This document shows positions 17,377 to 25,838 of a stretch of DNA of 64,000 nucleotides, piece by piece. Made by a program: the position numbers and the translations under genes. The stretch covers positions 124,001-188,000 of the forward strand of contig NZ_JAKRFZ010000001.1 of NCBI RefSeq assembly GCF_022347765.1. The letters run 5' to 3'. The notes beneath the pieces are model-generated. The model searched no databases. It was not told the origin of the DNA and was given only the letters and a program-made list of their open reading frames with translations. The stretch's first letter is position 1, and each line of letters begins with the position of its first letter. The stretch is from Pseudoalteromonas sp. OOF1S-7 (GTDB lineage: Bacteria; Pseudomonadota; Gammaproteobacteria; Enterobacterales; Alteromonadaceae).

Positions 17377-18057
17377 ATGACTTATTTAAATACATTACTA
17401 TTTGGGATATACCCCTACATAGCCCTGTCGATTTTTATCATTGGCTCGGTAGTCCGATATGACCGTGAGCAGTTCACATGGAAAACAGGCTCCAGTCAGC
17501 TGCTGGAAAGCAAGCAATTAAAGCAAGGTAGCAGAGCCTTCCACATCGGTGTCATCATGGTACTACTCGGGCATTTTGTTGGTCTGCTGACACCCACTGA
17601 GATCTGGCACCTGCTGGGCATTGAAGCCAATCATAAACAGCTGATAGCAATGGGCCTGGGTGGTTTTTTTGGATTGATTTGCTTTTATGGCCTGACCATA
17701 TTGCTAAAGCGCCGCTTGTTTAATCCGCGCATTCGTGCCACCAGCAGTACCATGGACATTGGAATTCTCCTGCTGCTTTATGTTCAGCTCATTCTGGGTC
17801 TGTTGTCGATCTTTGTTTCCGCAGGCCACATGGATGGTACCGAAATGCTGAAATTGATGAGCTGGGCGCAAAACATGGTGACCTTTAATGGCACCGCCGC
17901 TGCTGCAGCCATCTCTGATGTGCATTGGATCTACAAACTGCACGTATTTCTGGGCATGACACTGTTTGTTGCCTTCCCGTTCAGCCGTCTGGTCCACATT
18001 GCCAGTGTGCCACTTCAGTACCTGACCCGGAACTACCAGGTCGTGCGTAGCAAATAA
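17377..18057 (+). CDS. narI: Nitrate reductase gamma subunit NarI (cytochrome b)
   Basis: A five-helix membrane cytochrome of 226 residues that oxidises quinol and passes electrons to NarH. The four heme ligands can be placed at H56 and H66 (AFHIGV, LGHFVGL) and at about H189 and H207 (KLHVFLG, RLVHIAS), nearly the E. coli positions. The start has AAGGAG upstream, overlapping the end of narJ. Confidence 0.97.
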   Translation: MTYLNTLLFGIYPYIALSIFIIGSVVRYDREQFTWKTGSSQLLESKQLKQGSRAFHIGVIMVLLGHFVGLLTPTEIWHLLGIEANHKQLIAMGLGGFFGLICFYGLTILLKRRLFNPRIRATSSTMDIGILLLLYVQLILGLLSIFVSAGHMDGTEMLKLMSWAQNMVTFNGTAAAAAISDVHWIYKLHVFLGMTLFVAFPFSRLVHIASVPLQYLTRNYQVVRSK

Positions 18058-18069
18058 CCCATAAACATA

Positions 18070-18088
18070 AGCCCTGCCAGCCAGGGCT
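18070..18088 (+). terminator. Stem-loop between narI and the isomerase gene
   Basis: A perfect 7-bp stem (AGCCCTG/CAGGGCT, 5-nt loop) lies 12 bases after the narI stop and is followed by only two T. It may reduce read-through into the downstream gene or protect the 3' end of the nar message rather than stop transcription fully. Confidence 0.45.
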
Positions 18089-18104
18089 TTAGCTGAGGTC
18101 AATT

Positions 18105-18884
18105 ATGATTACCGTCAACCAAACAACAATCAGCGAAGCACAGATCCTCCAGGAGATGCAATATCATCCGGCAAAAGATCACCGTGCAGCCATGATAGAC
18201 GCAGCAGAAAGCCTGATCATAGGCGAGCTGTTCAATCAGCGGTTGGATGCGCTGGGGCTGCATCTGCAAACAGACGAGCAGCAGGAAAGTGAAGAACAAA
18301 AGCAAAATGCCCTTTTGAACTTACTGATTGAAGCCGAAGTGGCAATTCCCTGTGCAACAGAGCAAGAATGTGCGCACTATTACCAACAGAACCTGGCTAA
18401 GTTTTGTTCTTCCCCCTTAATTGCTGCCCGCCATATTTTAATACCGGCACCAGCAGAAGATGAGCATGCCAGAGCCAACGCGCTGGAAACCGCAGAGTCC
18501 ATTCTGGAAGCACTCAACAAAGGAGAATCATTTAGTGTACTGGCCGGGCAACATTCCAGATGCGAGTCAGCCAGGCTTGGCGGTCAACTCGGACAGCTCT
18601 CAAAAGGTCAGACCGTCAGTGAATTTGAACGTCAGGTATTCAGTGCCGATGAAGGTTTGATAAACCATCCCGTGGAAAGCCGCTTTGGCTTCCACATTGT
18701 GTTTGTCGACTTTAAACAAGCGGGTAAACAGCTCCCCTATGAGGCAGTAAAATTGCGTATTAAGGACTATCTGAATAAGAAGGTGGAACGCAAAGCCATT
18801 GCCCAATACATAGAGTGCTTAATTGCAGAGGCAAAAATAGACGGGTTTGATTTTAACGTCAGCACCAGCCCGCTGGTACAATGA
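18105..18884 (+). CDS. Parvulin-type peptidyl-prolyl cis-trans isomerase linked to narGHJI
   Basis: A 259-residue protein with a C-terminal parvulin (PpiC) domain: ARHILIPAP, GESFSVLAGQHS, LGGQLGQLSKG and SRFGFHIVFVD are the family blocks. The first 100 residues are helical and charged, as in NifM/SurA-like folding helpers. No signal peptide is seen, so it should act in the cytoplasm. Similar isomerase genes follow narI in other proteobacteria, which suggests help in folding nitrate reductase subunits. The link is by position. The ribosome site GAGGTC is 6 bases from the ATG. Confidence 0.85.
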   Translation: MITVNQTTISEAQILQEMQYHPAKDHRAAMIDAAESLIIGELFNQRLDALGLHLQTDEQQESEEQKQNALLNLLIEAEVAIPCATEQECAHYYQQNLAKFCSSPLIAARHILIPAPAEDEHARANALETAESILEALNKGESFSVLAGQHSRCESARLGGQLGQLSKGQTVSEFERQVFSADEGLINHPVESRFGFHIVFVDFKQAGKQLPYEAVKLRIKDYLNKKVERKAIAQYIECLIAEAKIDGFDFNVSTSPLVQ

Positions 18885-19030
18885 GTGTTTGTATTTCCGG
18901 GGGGTAGTTACCATCACAAACAATGTGACGTACATTCACCGTTATCACTCGGTGTTATCATGAACGGGAATTTGTTTATACCACAGTGCCAGAGGACGGA
19001 GGCTTAACCTCAGTGATGCAATTATCTTAT

Positions 19031-19055
19031 GTAAAGGCAGCTCCCTTGCCTTTAC
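19031..19055. repeat. 9-bp perfect inverted repeat between ppiC and the receptor gene
   Basis: GTAAAGGCA and TGCCTTTAC are separated by 7 bases. The two flanking genes converge here, so it may be a shared 3' stem-loop, but neither side has a clear T-run. Nothing else was recognised between 18885 and 19136. Confidence 0.4.
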
Positions 19056-19136
19056 ATATATTGTACATTGTTCAAATAGCCGTACGATATCTGAATGTAT
19101 TATTTCTACGTTTAGATATGTTTAGACATCAGGTAA

Positions 19137-21803
19137 TTAAAACTGATAACCAAACTTCAGATATACCTGGCGACCCAGCGCACTGTGCGTTTTGTTGTCA
19201 ATACCCATAGATTCAGACGGTGCCAGTGGTGCTTCTTCATTCATTAAGTTAGATGCACCTAAAGTTACGGTCAGCTTGTCATACCCCACATAGCTCACAC
19301 TGGTATCGACAGTAGTCCAGGAGTCGATTTCGTACTTATCGCCGTTGCTGTCTTCAAGATCCAGGTTCTTATCGACATAGTTAAAACTCAGATTGGCCAC
19401 GAAATCATCCATCGACCAGTCAACCCCGGCAGTCCAGCGGTATTTAGGGTGCTGATATTCCCCGTTGAGGTCTTCAACCACAGTGCTGGTATTACCGGCA
19501 TCATCACTTTCAAACGACTGCTCTTCGAAGTTCAGCGTATAAGTAAGATTGTAGTTAAAGCGCAGCTCACCCATTTCTGAAGTATTAAGCAGATATTCGA
19601 TGTCTAGGTCCAGACCATCGGTTTCCCGGCCACCAATGTTGACGAAGGTATCATTGATTGTCAGGATGCGGCCTAAAGTACTGCCCTGACTCGGTGCTCG
19701 CACCACCAGGTTCGGATCAGTACCGCAACAGTCGACCAGCTTTTGCGCACCAATTTTCTTGATCAGGTCTTCCTGATCATAGTTCCAGTAATCCACGCCT
19801 ATGCTAAAGGTATCCGTCGCCTGCCAGATCACACCCAGATTGAAGTTTTCCGATTCTTCCGGCTGCAATTGCTTGTTACCGGCAACGATAGCAGTATATT
19901 CAGTCGGCGAACAATCCGAATCAGCACCGGTCTGCTTACAACGTTCTTTGTCAATTACGCTGGGCGATTCGTCGGTGCGGCCAAGGTGCAACTGAACGAG
20001 CGAGGGAGCACGGAATGCGGTACCCCAGGAGCCGCGTACCACTACAGAATCGATGGGTGTCCAGCGAAATGCAATCTTGGGATCGGTGGTATTGCCAAAA
20101 TCACTGTAGTCTTCATGACGCAGCGCTAACTGAAGCTCAAGATTTTCCAGCAATGGCGCACTGAATTCCGCAAACACCGCCGTATTATCGCGATCACCAT
20201 TGGCTTGCGTCGCTTCTGTACCAAAAATCTCACCTCGGATATACTGGCTATCCGGGTTATCTTCAATTTTTTCATAGCGGTGCTCGAAACCAAATGCCGC
20301 AGAGACATAACCATCACCAAATTCAAATAACTCACCGGAAATGGTGCCGTCCAGCGACTGCATGGTCGATGAACCGTAACGGGTGGTGGTGGTTTCAAAG
20401 AAGTCCAGCCCGGCCTGAGTATTGGTGCTGGGTTCAAACGGGTTCCACAAGCCTGTGTCTATGGCTTGCTGGGCACGCAATTTATTCGGGAAACCGTCAA
20501 AGCCTTTTTCAACAGCACTGGAGCGAATGGCAGAATATGCAAATTCCCATTCCCAATCCTGCCACTGGCCACGCATCCCCATCACAGCGCGATAGTATTC
20601 AGAGTCGACGTCTTTTTTCCGGTTGCCGATGTCTACAGTGCGGCGTCGCATTGAGATGTCTACACCATGAAGAAAGTGATCAGGCTGATCGGCCAGAGGG
20701 TGATTAGGATTGTCTCCGGCCATTGTTAATTCAGTAAAGCTCGGGCTACCAGCCCCCTGAATAAAGGTCGAGGCGTGCTGAGCGGAAAACTCTGCAAAGC
20801 CCTCTACGCCATCCATGATCTCCTGAACGCCGTTATAGTTAAAAGTAACCCGCTCGGTTGAGGGTACCAGACTCATATGTGGCGCATAGTCATAACGACA
20901 TACATCCCCGATGATCATCTCAGCCGGACAAACATCATTTCCCCACACGTCTGCGAACAAGGTTTGACGGACCTGAGTACCATCATCTTCAGTCCGTACG
21001 ACAGGCAGACGCGCCCATTGTTCGTCAGTTAGCATGCTGCGCACCACCTCAACGCTGCCAGGAAAACCCGACGAACTCAGTGAGTTATTGCCGCCACGAA
21101 AACGTTGATCAGCCGTTGCTGTGTAGTCTCTGTCGGAGTAGAAGATATCGCCCCGTTTAAAGTAATCAAGCGTAAAGTTGTGATGACCTTTGCTGGTAGA
21201 GTTACCCCATAATAAGGTGAAGTTTTGCTCTTCACCACCACCATCAGCTGTGTCAGAGACTTTGGCTGCGACTTCAAAGCCGTCGATGTCATTACGTAAA
21301 ATAATGTTAATAACACCCGCTACCGCATCCGAACCATAAGTTGCCGACGCACCATCTTTGAGTACATCAATGCGCTTTACCGCCGAAACCGGGATTGTAT
21401 TTAAGTCAACAAAAGACGTTTCAATGTCTTTTGCAAACGGACTCACCGCCACCCGGCGTCCGTTGATCAAAACCAGGGTGGATGATGCCCCAAGACCGCG
21501 CAGTGCCACGCTGGAGCCGCCGTTTGCGGTGTCATCACTGGAGTTACCCTGAGTGCTAAATGTACCAGTACCCGCGACCGGGAGTTTTTGCAGCGCACCG
21601 ATCAGATCGGTTGACCCTGTGGCTGCCAGGTCAGATGCTGAAATCGACTGAACCGGTGAGGGCCCTTCCATATCGGAGCGTTTAATGTGTGAGCCTGTCA
21701 CCTCGATACGTTCGACTTCACCTTCCTCTGCCATGGCGGTCTGTAAACTGCCAGTAAGGATTGTTGAGACTGCCAGTGCAGTGAGTGTAATCCCCTTTTT
21801 CAT
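19137..21803 (-). CDS. TonB-dependent outer-membrane receptor
   Basis: An 888-residue receptor with a signal peptide ending near AMAEEG, a TonB-box-like ERIEVTG, a plug domain (VALRGLGASSTLVLINGRRV and DVLKDGASATYGSDAVAGV), a large beta-barrel and a terminal phenylalanine (KFGYQF) that signals Bam-dependent insertion. The ATG at 21803 follows GGAGAAG. The plug is of the type common in marine Alteromonadales for peptide or carbohydrate uptake. No transporter, sigma/anti-sigma pair or degradative enzyme lies beside it, so the substrate cannot be told. The upstream region 21804-21990 is very AT-rich and probably holds the promoter. Confidence 0.93.
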   Translation of the reverse strand: MKKGITLTALAVSTILTGSLQTAMAEEGEVERIEVTGSHIKRSDMEGPSPVQSISASDLAATGSTDLIGALQKLPVAGTGTFSTQGNSSDDTANGGSSVALRGLGASSTLVLINGRRVAVSPFAKDIETSFVDLNTIPVSAVKRIDVLKDGASATYGSDAVAGVINIILRNDIDGFEVAAKVSDTADGGGEEQNFTLLWGNSTSKGHHNFTLDYFKRGDIFYSDRDYTATADQRFRGGNNSLSSSGFPGSVEVVRSMLTDEQWARLPVVRTEDDGTQVRQTLFADVWGNDVCPAEMIIGDVCRYDYAPHMSLVPSTERVTFNYNGVQEIMDGVEGFAEFSAQHASTFIQGAGSPSFTELTMAGDNPNHPLADQPDHFLHGVDISMRRRTVDIGNRKKDVDSEYYRAVMGMRGQWQDWEWEFAYSAIRSSAVEKGFDGFPNKLRAQQAIDTGLWNPFEPSTNTQAGLDFFETTTTRYGSSTMQSLDGTISGELFEFGDGYVSAAFGFEHRYEKIEDNPDSQYIRGEIFGTEATQANGDRDNTAVFAEFSAPLLENLELQLALRHEDYSDFGNTTDPKIAFRWTPIDSVVVRGSWGTAFRAPSLVQLHLGRTDESPSVIDKERCKQTGADSDCSPTEYTAIVAGNKQLQPEESENFNLGVIWQATDTFSIGVDYWNYDQEDLIKKIGAQKLVDCCGTDPNLVVRAPSQGSTLGRILTINDTFVNIGGRETDGLDLDIEYLLNTSEMGELRFNYNLTYTLNFEEQSFESDDAGNTSTVVEDLNGEYQHPKYRWTAGVDWSMDDFVANLSFNYVDKNLDLEDSNGDKYEIDSWTTVDTSVSYVGYDKLTVTLGASNLMNEEAPLAPSESMGIDNKTHSALGRQVYLKFGYQF

Positions 21804-21992
21804 TCTTACTCTTCTCCATAGTGTTAATTATATTTGTAATTACCAAATATTTTATAACATACAGAAAACACTTTAAGAACACATAAATATACACGAAAGG
21901 ACTAAACGTTACCAAAAATACACATTTAAGTACAAAAATCTAGCAGCAATCTGAGTTTCAATACTTTTGGTGCGGACAATGCGATGAGATCA

Positions 21993-22021
21993 AAAAACCC
22001 GGCACTCATAGCCGGGTTTTT
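21993..22021 (-). terminator. Bidirectional terminator after the duplicated secreted protein gene
   Basis: An 11-bp perfect inverted repeat (AAAAACCCGGC/GCCGGGTTTTT, 7-nt loop) with A/T tails on both sides forms a textbook intrinsic terminator. It lies 32 bases past the stop of the gene at 22054-22488 and upstream of the receptor promoter region. Confidence 0.85.
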
Positions 22022-22053
22022 GTTGCATTATTTATTGCATAAATAAAGGGTAT

Positions 22054-22488
22054 TTAGATAGCCGTATTATTGATGTTTTTAATAAACTGCTTAACTGGCA
22101 CATCATTGCACTTTAAGTTACGTGCCTGATGACGATATTTGCTCAGGCTGGACAGTCCTTCTTTGGCTGCTTTAAGACATAGTTCAGTCGCAATTGTGCC
22201 ATTTTTAGCTACCAGCTTCACTGTCGCATGTCCATCTGCTGATTCAGCGTTTACTTGCTTGGCAAATGTGCGAATGTCTTCACCGTTACACTCAAGTGTT
22301 TTAGAAAAACGTGATACGAATACACCGTGCTTCGCTCCATATGCACGTGCAGCACTCAGACCTTGTTCCGCAGCGATAGTACATACTTTTGTTTCTGGTG
22401 ATGCGTTACCGCTCACAACCTGTGCGGCAGCAGTAGCTGAAAAAGATGCAACCGAGATCAATGTAACAAGAGAGAGAGACTTAAACAT
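22054..22488 (-). CDS. Small secreted protein with two related Cys repeats (DUF3718-like)
   Basis: A 144-residue exported protein: a signal peptide ends near SATAAA, then two copies of a motif of about 45 residues. Copy 1 is VCTIAAEQGLSAARAYGAKHG...LECNGEDIRTFAKQV. Copy 2 is LCLKAAKEGLSSLSKYRHQ...LKCNDVPVKQFIKNI. Each copy has two cysteines, suggesting one disulfide per repeat in the periplasm. It resembles small proteins annotated as DUF3718 in Alteromonadales, but I am not certain of that family. It is monocistronic, with its own promoter and terminator. Function unknown. Confidence 0.8.
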   Translation of the reverse strand: MFKSLSLVTLISVASFSATAAAQVVSGNASPETKVCTIAAEQGLSAARAYGAKHGVFVSRFSKTLECNGEDIRTFAKQVNAESADGHATVKLVAKNGTIATELCLKAAKEGLSSLSKYRHQARNLKCNDVPVKQFIKNINNTAI

Positions 22489-22518
22489 AATTTACCCCAA
22501 ACAAACGAATTGACGCGC

Positions 22519-22556
22519 ATTATATATACAAGTTTTACCGTGTAAATGGTAAAACT
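22519..22556 (-). promoter_or_regulatory. Strong sigma70-like promoter overlapped by a 9-bp palindrome
   Basis: Reading on the minus strand, -35 TTTACA (22541-22546) and -10 TATAAT (22519-22524) are spaced by 16 bases, 31 bases upstream of the ATG at 22488. A perfect inverted repeat AGTTTTACC-N8-GGTAAAACT (22531-22556) covers the -35 and spacer, an arrangement suited to a repressor operator. The regulator is not known. Confidence 0.55.
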
Positions 22557-22793
22557 CAACTTTCCTGATCATTTAATAGCCTATTCACAACTCCCTAATC
22601 AGGCGCTTTAAAGCGGTTACAATTTTCGCGTTCATTAACAAAAATAGCGGATATTAACCACCCCGTTTGGCCTGGTTACGGGAACCGTTCAGGGGACTAA
22701 GCTGAGCGGGAAAATCTCACTTGCCCCTCCATTCAGGCAAACATAAATGATAGACTTAGCACCACTGACTATTGCACACAAAGAACAACAACG
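22557..22793. other. Intergenic region upstream of xthA
   Basis: Non-coding on both strands as far as I can see. It holds a 12-bp palindrome CGCTTTAAAGCG at 22604-22615 and a CCTGAT/ATCAGG pair (about 22564-22603). It presumably contains the xthA promoter, but no convincing -35/-10 pair was fixed. Confidence 0.4.
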
Positions 22794-23603
22794 ATGAAAG
22801 TTATCTCATTCAATATAAACGGTCTGCGCGCTCGCCTGCACCAGTTACAAGCTCTGATAGATAAACACCAGCCCGATGTGATCGGCTTGCAGGAAATAAA
22901 AGTGCATGACGAAGCCTTCCCGGTCGCAGACGTTGAAGCGATGGGCTATCACGTCTATTTTCACGGTCAAAAAGCCCACTATGGTGTGGCATTGCTTTCT
23001 AAAAAGCCGGCTAAACAAATCCAAAAGGGCTTTGCAACAGACACCGAAGAATCACAAAGGCGCATGATCATTGGCACCTTCGAAAGCAACAGTGGCGAAG
23101 ATGTCACGGTTATGAACGGTTACTTCCCGCAGGGTGATAACATTAACCACGAGACCAAGTTTCCGTATAAACGTCAGTTTTATGCCGATCTGATGACCCA
23201 CCTGAACAGCACTGCCGATAACAGTGAACACCTGATAGTGATGGGTGATATCAATATTTCTCCTGTCGACCTGGATATTGGCATTGGTGAACCCAACCGC
23301 AAGCGCTGGCTGAAAACCGGTAAGTGTTCATTCCAGCCCATTGAACGTGAATGGCTACAAACATTACTGGAGTGGGGCCTCAAAGATACCTTCCGCGAGC
23401 TGACGCCGGACGCCAGCGAAAAATATTCGTGGTTTGATTATCGCTCAAAAGGGTTCGACGACAATCGCGGCCTGCGTATAGACGTTGTTCTGGCCACCGA
23501 CTCTTTGATGGCAAAATGTGTTGAAAGCGACATTGACTACGAGCTGCGTGGGATCGAAAAACCGTCAGATCATGCCCCAATCTGGGCGACCTTTGACCTG
23601 TAA
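22794..23603 (+). CDS. xthA: Exodeoxyribonuclease III (AP endonuclease)
   Basis: A base-excision repair nuclease of 269 residues, with 3'-5' exonuclease and abasic-site endonuclease activity. Family motifs are in order: [10 protein letters not shown], the metal glutamate in [37 protein letters not shown] and the catalytic SDHAPI near the C-terminus. The length matches E. coli XthA. The next gene starts 5 bases downstream, so it is the first gene of a short unit with the CbiM-like protein and rlmA. Confidence 0.96.
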   Translation: MKVISFNINGLRARLHQLQALIDKHQPDVIGLQEIKVHDEAFPVADVEAMGYHVYFHGQKAHYGVALLSKKPAKQIQKGFATDTEESQRRMIIGTFESNSGEDVTVMNGYFPQGDNINHETKFPYKRQFYADLMTHLNSTADNSEHLIVMGDINISPVDLDIGIGEPNRKRWLKTGKCSFQPIEREWLQTLLEWGLKDTFRELTPDASEKYSWFDYRSKGFDDNRGLRIDVVLATDSLMAKCVESDIDYELRGIEKPSDHAPIWATFDL

Positions 23604-23608
23604 TTAGT

Positions 23609-24235
23609 ATGTTCACTGCGCTTATAGCCATGGGCTTGTTCGCCCTGAGCATCAACAAGCAACAGTACCAGGCACTGCTACAGACACCGGCAAGACAAAC
23701 CGGCGTGCTGGCCAGTGCGCTGGTGCTGGCGCTGTTGTGGCAGGCTCAGGCTGGGATTTTACCCCAGTTGTCCATTCATATCCTCGGGATCACAGCTGTA
23801 ACGCTCACACTCGGCTGGCATATGGGATTGCTGTGCAGTACGCTGGCCACGCTGCTCAGTTATTTCTTTGGCCCTATGCCCATCGACAACCTCTGGGCAT
23901 TCTGGCTGTTTACTGCCCTGCTCCCGGTATACCTGAGTTATGGCCTGTTTTTACTCTGTTATCACTTTCTCAGCCGGCACTTTTTTGTCTATATTTTTGT
24001 CTGTGCCTTTTTGTGTGGTGGGCTGGTTGCAGCCAGTAAAATACTTATCAGCGCGTTCTATTACCTGAGTATCGGGCTATATGACTGGCCTGTGCTGGTA
24101 GATAACTACATCTTTTATACGGTCATCATGTGGTTCCCTGAAGCCATGCTGAACGGGATGGCCATTACCTTGCTGATCACTTACCGACCTCACTGGGTCA
24201 AAACCTTTTATGATAGGGATTACTTAGATAAATGA
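23609..24235 (+). CDS. Multi-pass membrane protein, CbiM-like ECF permease family
   Basis: A hydrophobic protein of 208 residues with about six membrane segments. It resembles proteins annotated as energy-coupling-factor permease (CbiM-like), especially the C-terminal WFPEAMLNGMAITLLITYRP and the central TLGWHMGLLCSTLATL. No ECF ATPase or T component is adjacent, so either it works with components elsewhere or alone. It lies between xthA and rlmA and overlaps rlmA by four bases (ATGA). Substrate unknown; cobalt, nickel or a vitamin is possible only by family. Confidence 0.7.
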   Translation: MFTALIAMGLFALSINKQQYQALLQTPARQTGVLASALVLALLWQAQAGILPQLSIHILGITAVTLTLGWHMGLLCSTLATLLSYFFGPMPIDNLWAFWLFTALLPVYLSYGLFLLCYHFLSRHFFVYIFVCAFLCGGLVAASKILISAFYYLSIGLYDWPVLVDNYIFYTVIMWFPEAMLNGMAITLLITYRPHWVKTFYDRDYLDK

Positions 24236-25035
24236 CGCTGCATTATCGTTGCCCCATTTGCTCAGCGCCGCTGAGTGAACACAATAAAACATTGCATTGT
24301 GCGCACAACCATCAGTTTGATGTAGCGAAAGAGGGCTATGTTAACCTGTTACCCGTCCAGTTTAAAAAGTCTCGTCAGCCTGGCGACAACCTGGATATGG
24401 TGCAGGCCCGTCGTGCCTTTTTTGCCACCGAACACTACCAGTTTTTACAATCTCACCTGGCTCAGGCCATTGCAGCATTGCCCTGCCAGGTGGTTATCGA
24501 TATGGGCTGTGGAGAAGGCTTTTATACGCAGGCCATTGCCAATTCACTGCCCGCAACAAGCCAGGTGTTCGGTGTCGATATTTCAAAACCAGCTATCCGC
24601 TACGCTGCAAAACGTTACCCTCAGGTCCGTTTTAGCGTGGCCTCGATTAAAGATACGCCATTTGTTGCCGCTCAGGCAGATGTACTGTTAAGTGTGTTCG
24701 CGCCGGTGTTTGCTGATGAAATGGCGCGCCTGCTCAAACCGCAAGGCCAGTTACTGCTTGTCAGCCCGGGGCCTAAACACTTGTATGAGCTGAAAACGCA
24801 TATTTACGATGAAGTGCGACTCCATGACACCCCGGATTGCCCACAGGGTTTTGTCGAAGCAGAGCAAACCCACCTTGAGCAAACCCAGCAGGTGCCCACC
24901 GACGTCGTCAAGCACTTGATCAAAATGACGCCTTTTGCGTGGAAATTTAAAGAAAGTCACTACGAGGCACTGGAGCGAGCCAGCCACCATGAAGTGACCT
25001 TTTCTTTTCTGATCACGCGCTACCAAAAAGCCTGA
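24232..25035 (+). CDS. rlmA: 23S rRNA (guanine-N1) methyltransferase RlmA
   Basis: Methylates G745 of 23S rRNA using SAM. The 267-residue protein has an N-terminal zinc finger (C7, C10, C23, H27: CPIC...CAHNH), then FDVAKEGYVNLLP, RRAFFATEHY, the SAM site VIDMGCGEGFYT and a second-shell VFGVDISK, all in RlmA order. It is translationally coupled to the membrane protein before it and ends at a bidirectional terminator. Confidence 0.93.
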   Translation: MTLHYRCPICSAPLSEHNKTLHCAHNHQFDVAKEGYVNLLPVQFKKSRQPGDNLDMVQARRAFFATEHYQFLQSHLAQAIAALPCQVVIDMGCGEGFYTQAIANSLPATSQVFGVDISKPAIRYAAKRYPQVRFSVASIKDTPFVAAQADVLLSVFAPVFADEMARLLKPQGQLLLVSPGPKHLYELKTHIYDEVRLHDTPDCPQGFVEAEQTHLEQTQQVPTDVVKHLIKMTPFAWKFKESHYEALERASHHEVTFSFLITRYQKA

Positions 25036-25052
25036 TCAGCCTACCTACCAAA

Positions 25053-25078
25053 AAAACCTCTGACATATCAGAGGTTTT
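25053..25078. terminator. Bidirectional terminator between rlmA and yfbV
   Basis: An 11-bp stem AAAACCTCTGA/TCAGAGGTTTT with a 4-nt loop and A/T tails. It lies 17 bases after rlmA, and the yfbV stop codon is inside the right arm, so one hairpin can serve both convergent genes. Confidence 0.85.
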
Positions 25079-25514
25079 CTTTTGCAAATGCTTTGTCCAT
25101 TTTCTCAAACATATCTTTGAGTAGTTTAGCCAGTTCACGATACTTAGGATCCCGTGATGCATCGGCTTGATACCCATTGGCCACCATTTTGTGATACAGT
25201 TCTTTATACCAGCTGCTCAGGGCTGGATTAAGACGCGTATCCGCCCGCTTCCCCAGCCACAGCAACCCCTGTACAGGCAAAGACAAAAAGAATAAAGCGA
25301 TGGTAATAGCCTGAGGTAAATATGCCATTCCCAAGTACGAAGTTTGAACAAAGACCGAAATAATCGCCAGCGCAGGCATTACCTGAAGGGCAAATTCAGT
25401 GGCTTTAATCACTCTGAATTCGGGAAATAACAGCGTCAATTCCTTGCGCATTGGCCACTCTTTGGCGTACTGACGTCCAAGTTGCACTTGTGAAATAAGA
25501 CTTTTCTGCATCAT
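25068..25514 (-). CDS. yfbV: UPF0208 inner-membrane protein YfbV
   Basis: A small membrane protein with two hydrophobic segments (VMPALAIISVFVQ and ITIALFFLSLPVQGLLWLGKR) and the family stretch KEWPMRKELTLLFPEFRVIKAT. In E. coli YfbV insulates the Ter macrodomain and lies beside ackA-pta, as here. The ATG at 25514 follows GGGAG, giving 148 residues; the frame extending to 25547 lacks a better site. It is divergent from ackA. Confidence 0.9.
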   Translation of the reverse strand: MMQKSLISQVQLGRQYAKEWPMRKELTLLFPEFRVIKATEFALQVMPALAIISVFVQTSYLGMAYLPQAITIALFFLSLPVQGLLWLGKRADTRLNPALSSWYKELYHKMVANGYQADASRDPKYRELAKLLKDMFEKMDKAFAKENL

Positions 25515-25838
25515 AACTCCCGGGTGCAAGGGCAAATTTTTACTCACTTGTCATTGATTGAAAACCGGCAACGAACAACTTACATTTAGTCCATTTCAGA
25601 ATGCCAGGCAACATCATTAACCCGTTGCTTACCTGATATCGACTAGTGCCGCTTTGTCATCAATAAAACGCTCAATAAAATACGATAAACCAATCGAGAC
25701 GGCCTAACGCTTCTCAAAAAAATCGGGTAAAATTAACTTTATACTCGTCAATTATACCTTAGTCTAATATATAGCTAAACGCGCCTTTTCATTTAGCTTA
25801 ATACGCAATAACAGTTATTGTCAAAACGGATAGTCATT
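25515..25838. other. Intergenic region between yfbV and ackA
   Basis: 324 non-coding bases. AT-rich stretches near 25730-25770 (TTTATACT, ATTATACC) are likely ackA promoter elements. A hairpin AGCTAAA/TTTAGCT (25773-25779 with 25792-25798) lies in the probable ackA leader. No FNR site was seen. Confidence 0.45.

Noticed and set aside
19031..19055. Perfect inverted repeat as an intrinsic terminator
   Set aside because: No T-run follows on either side; listed only as a repeat.
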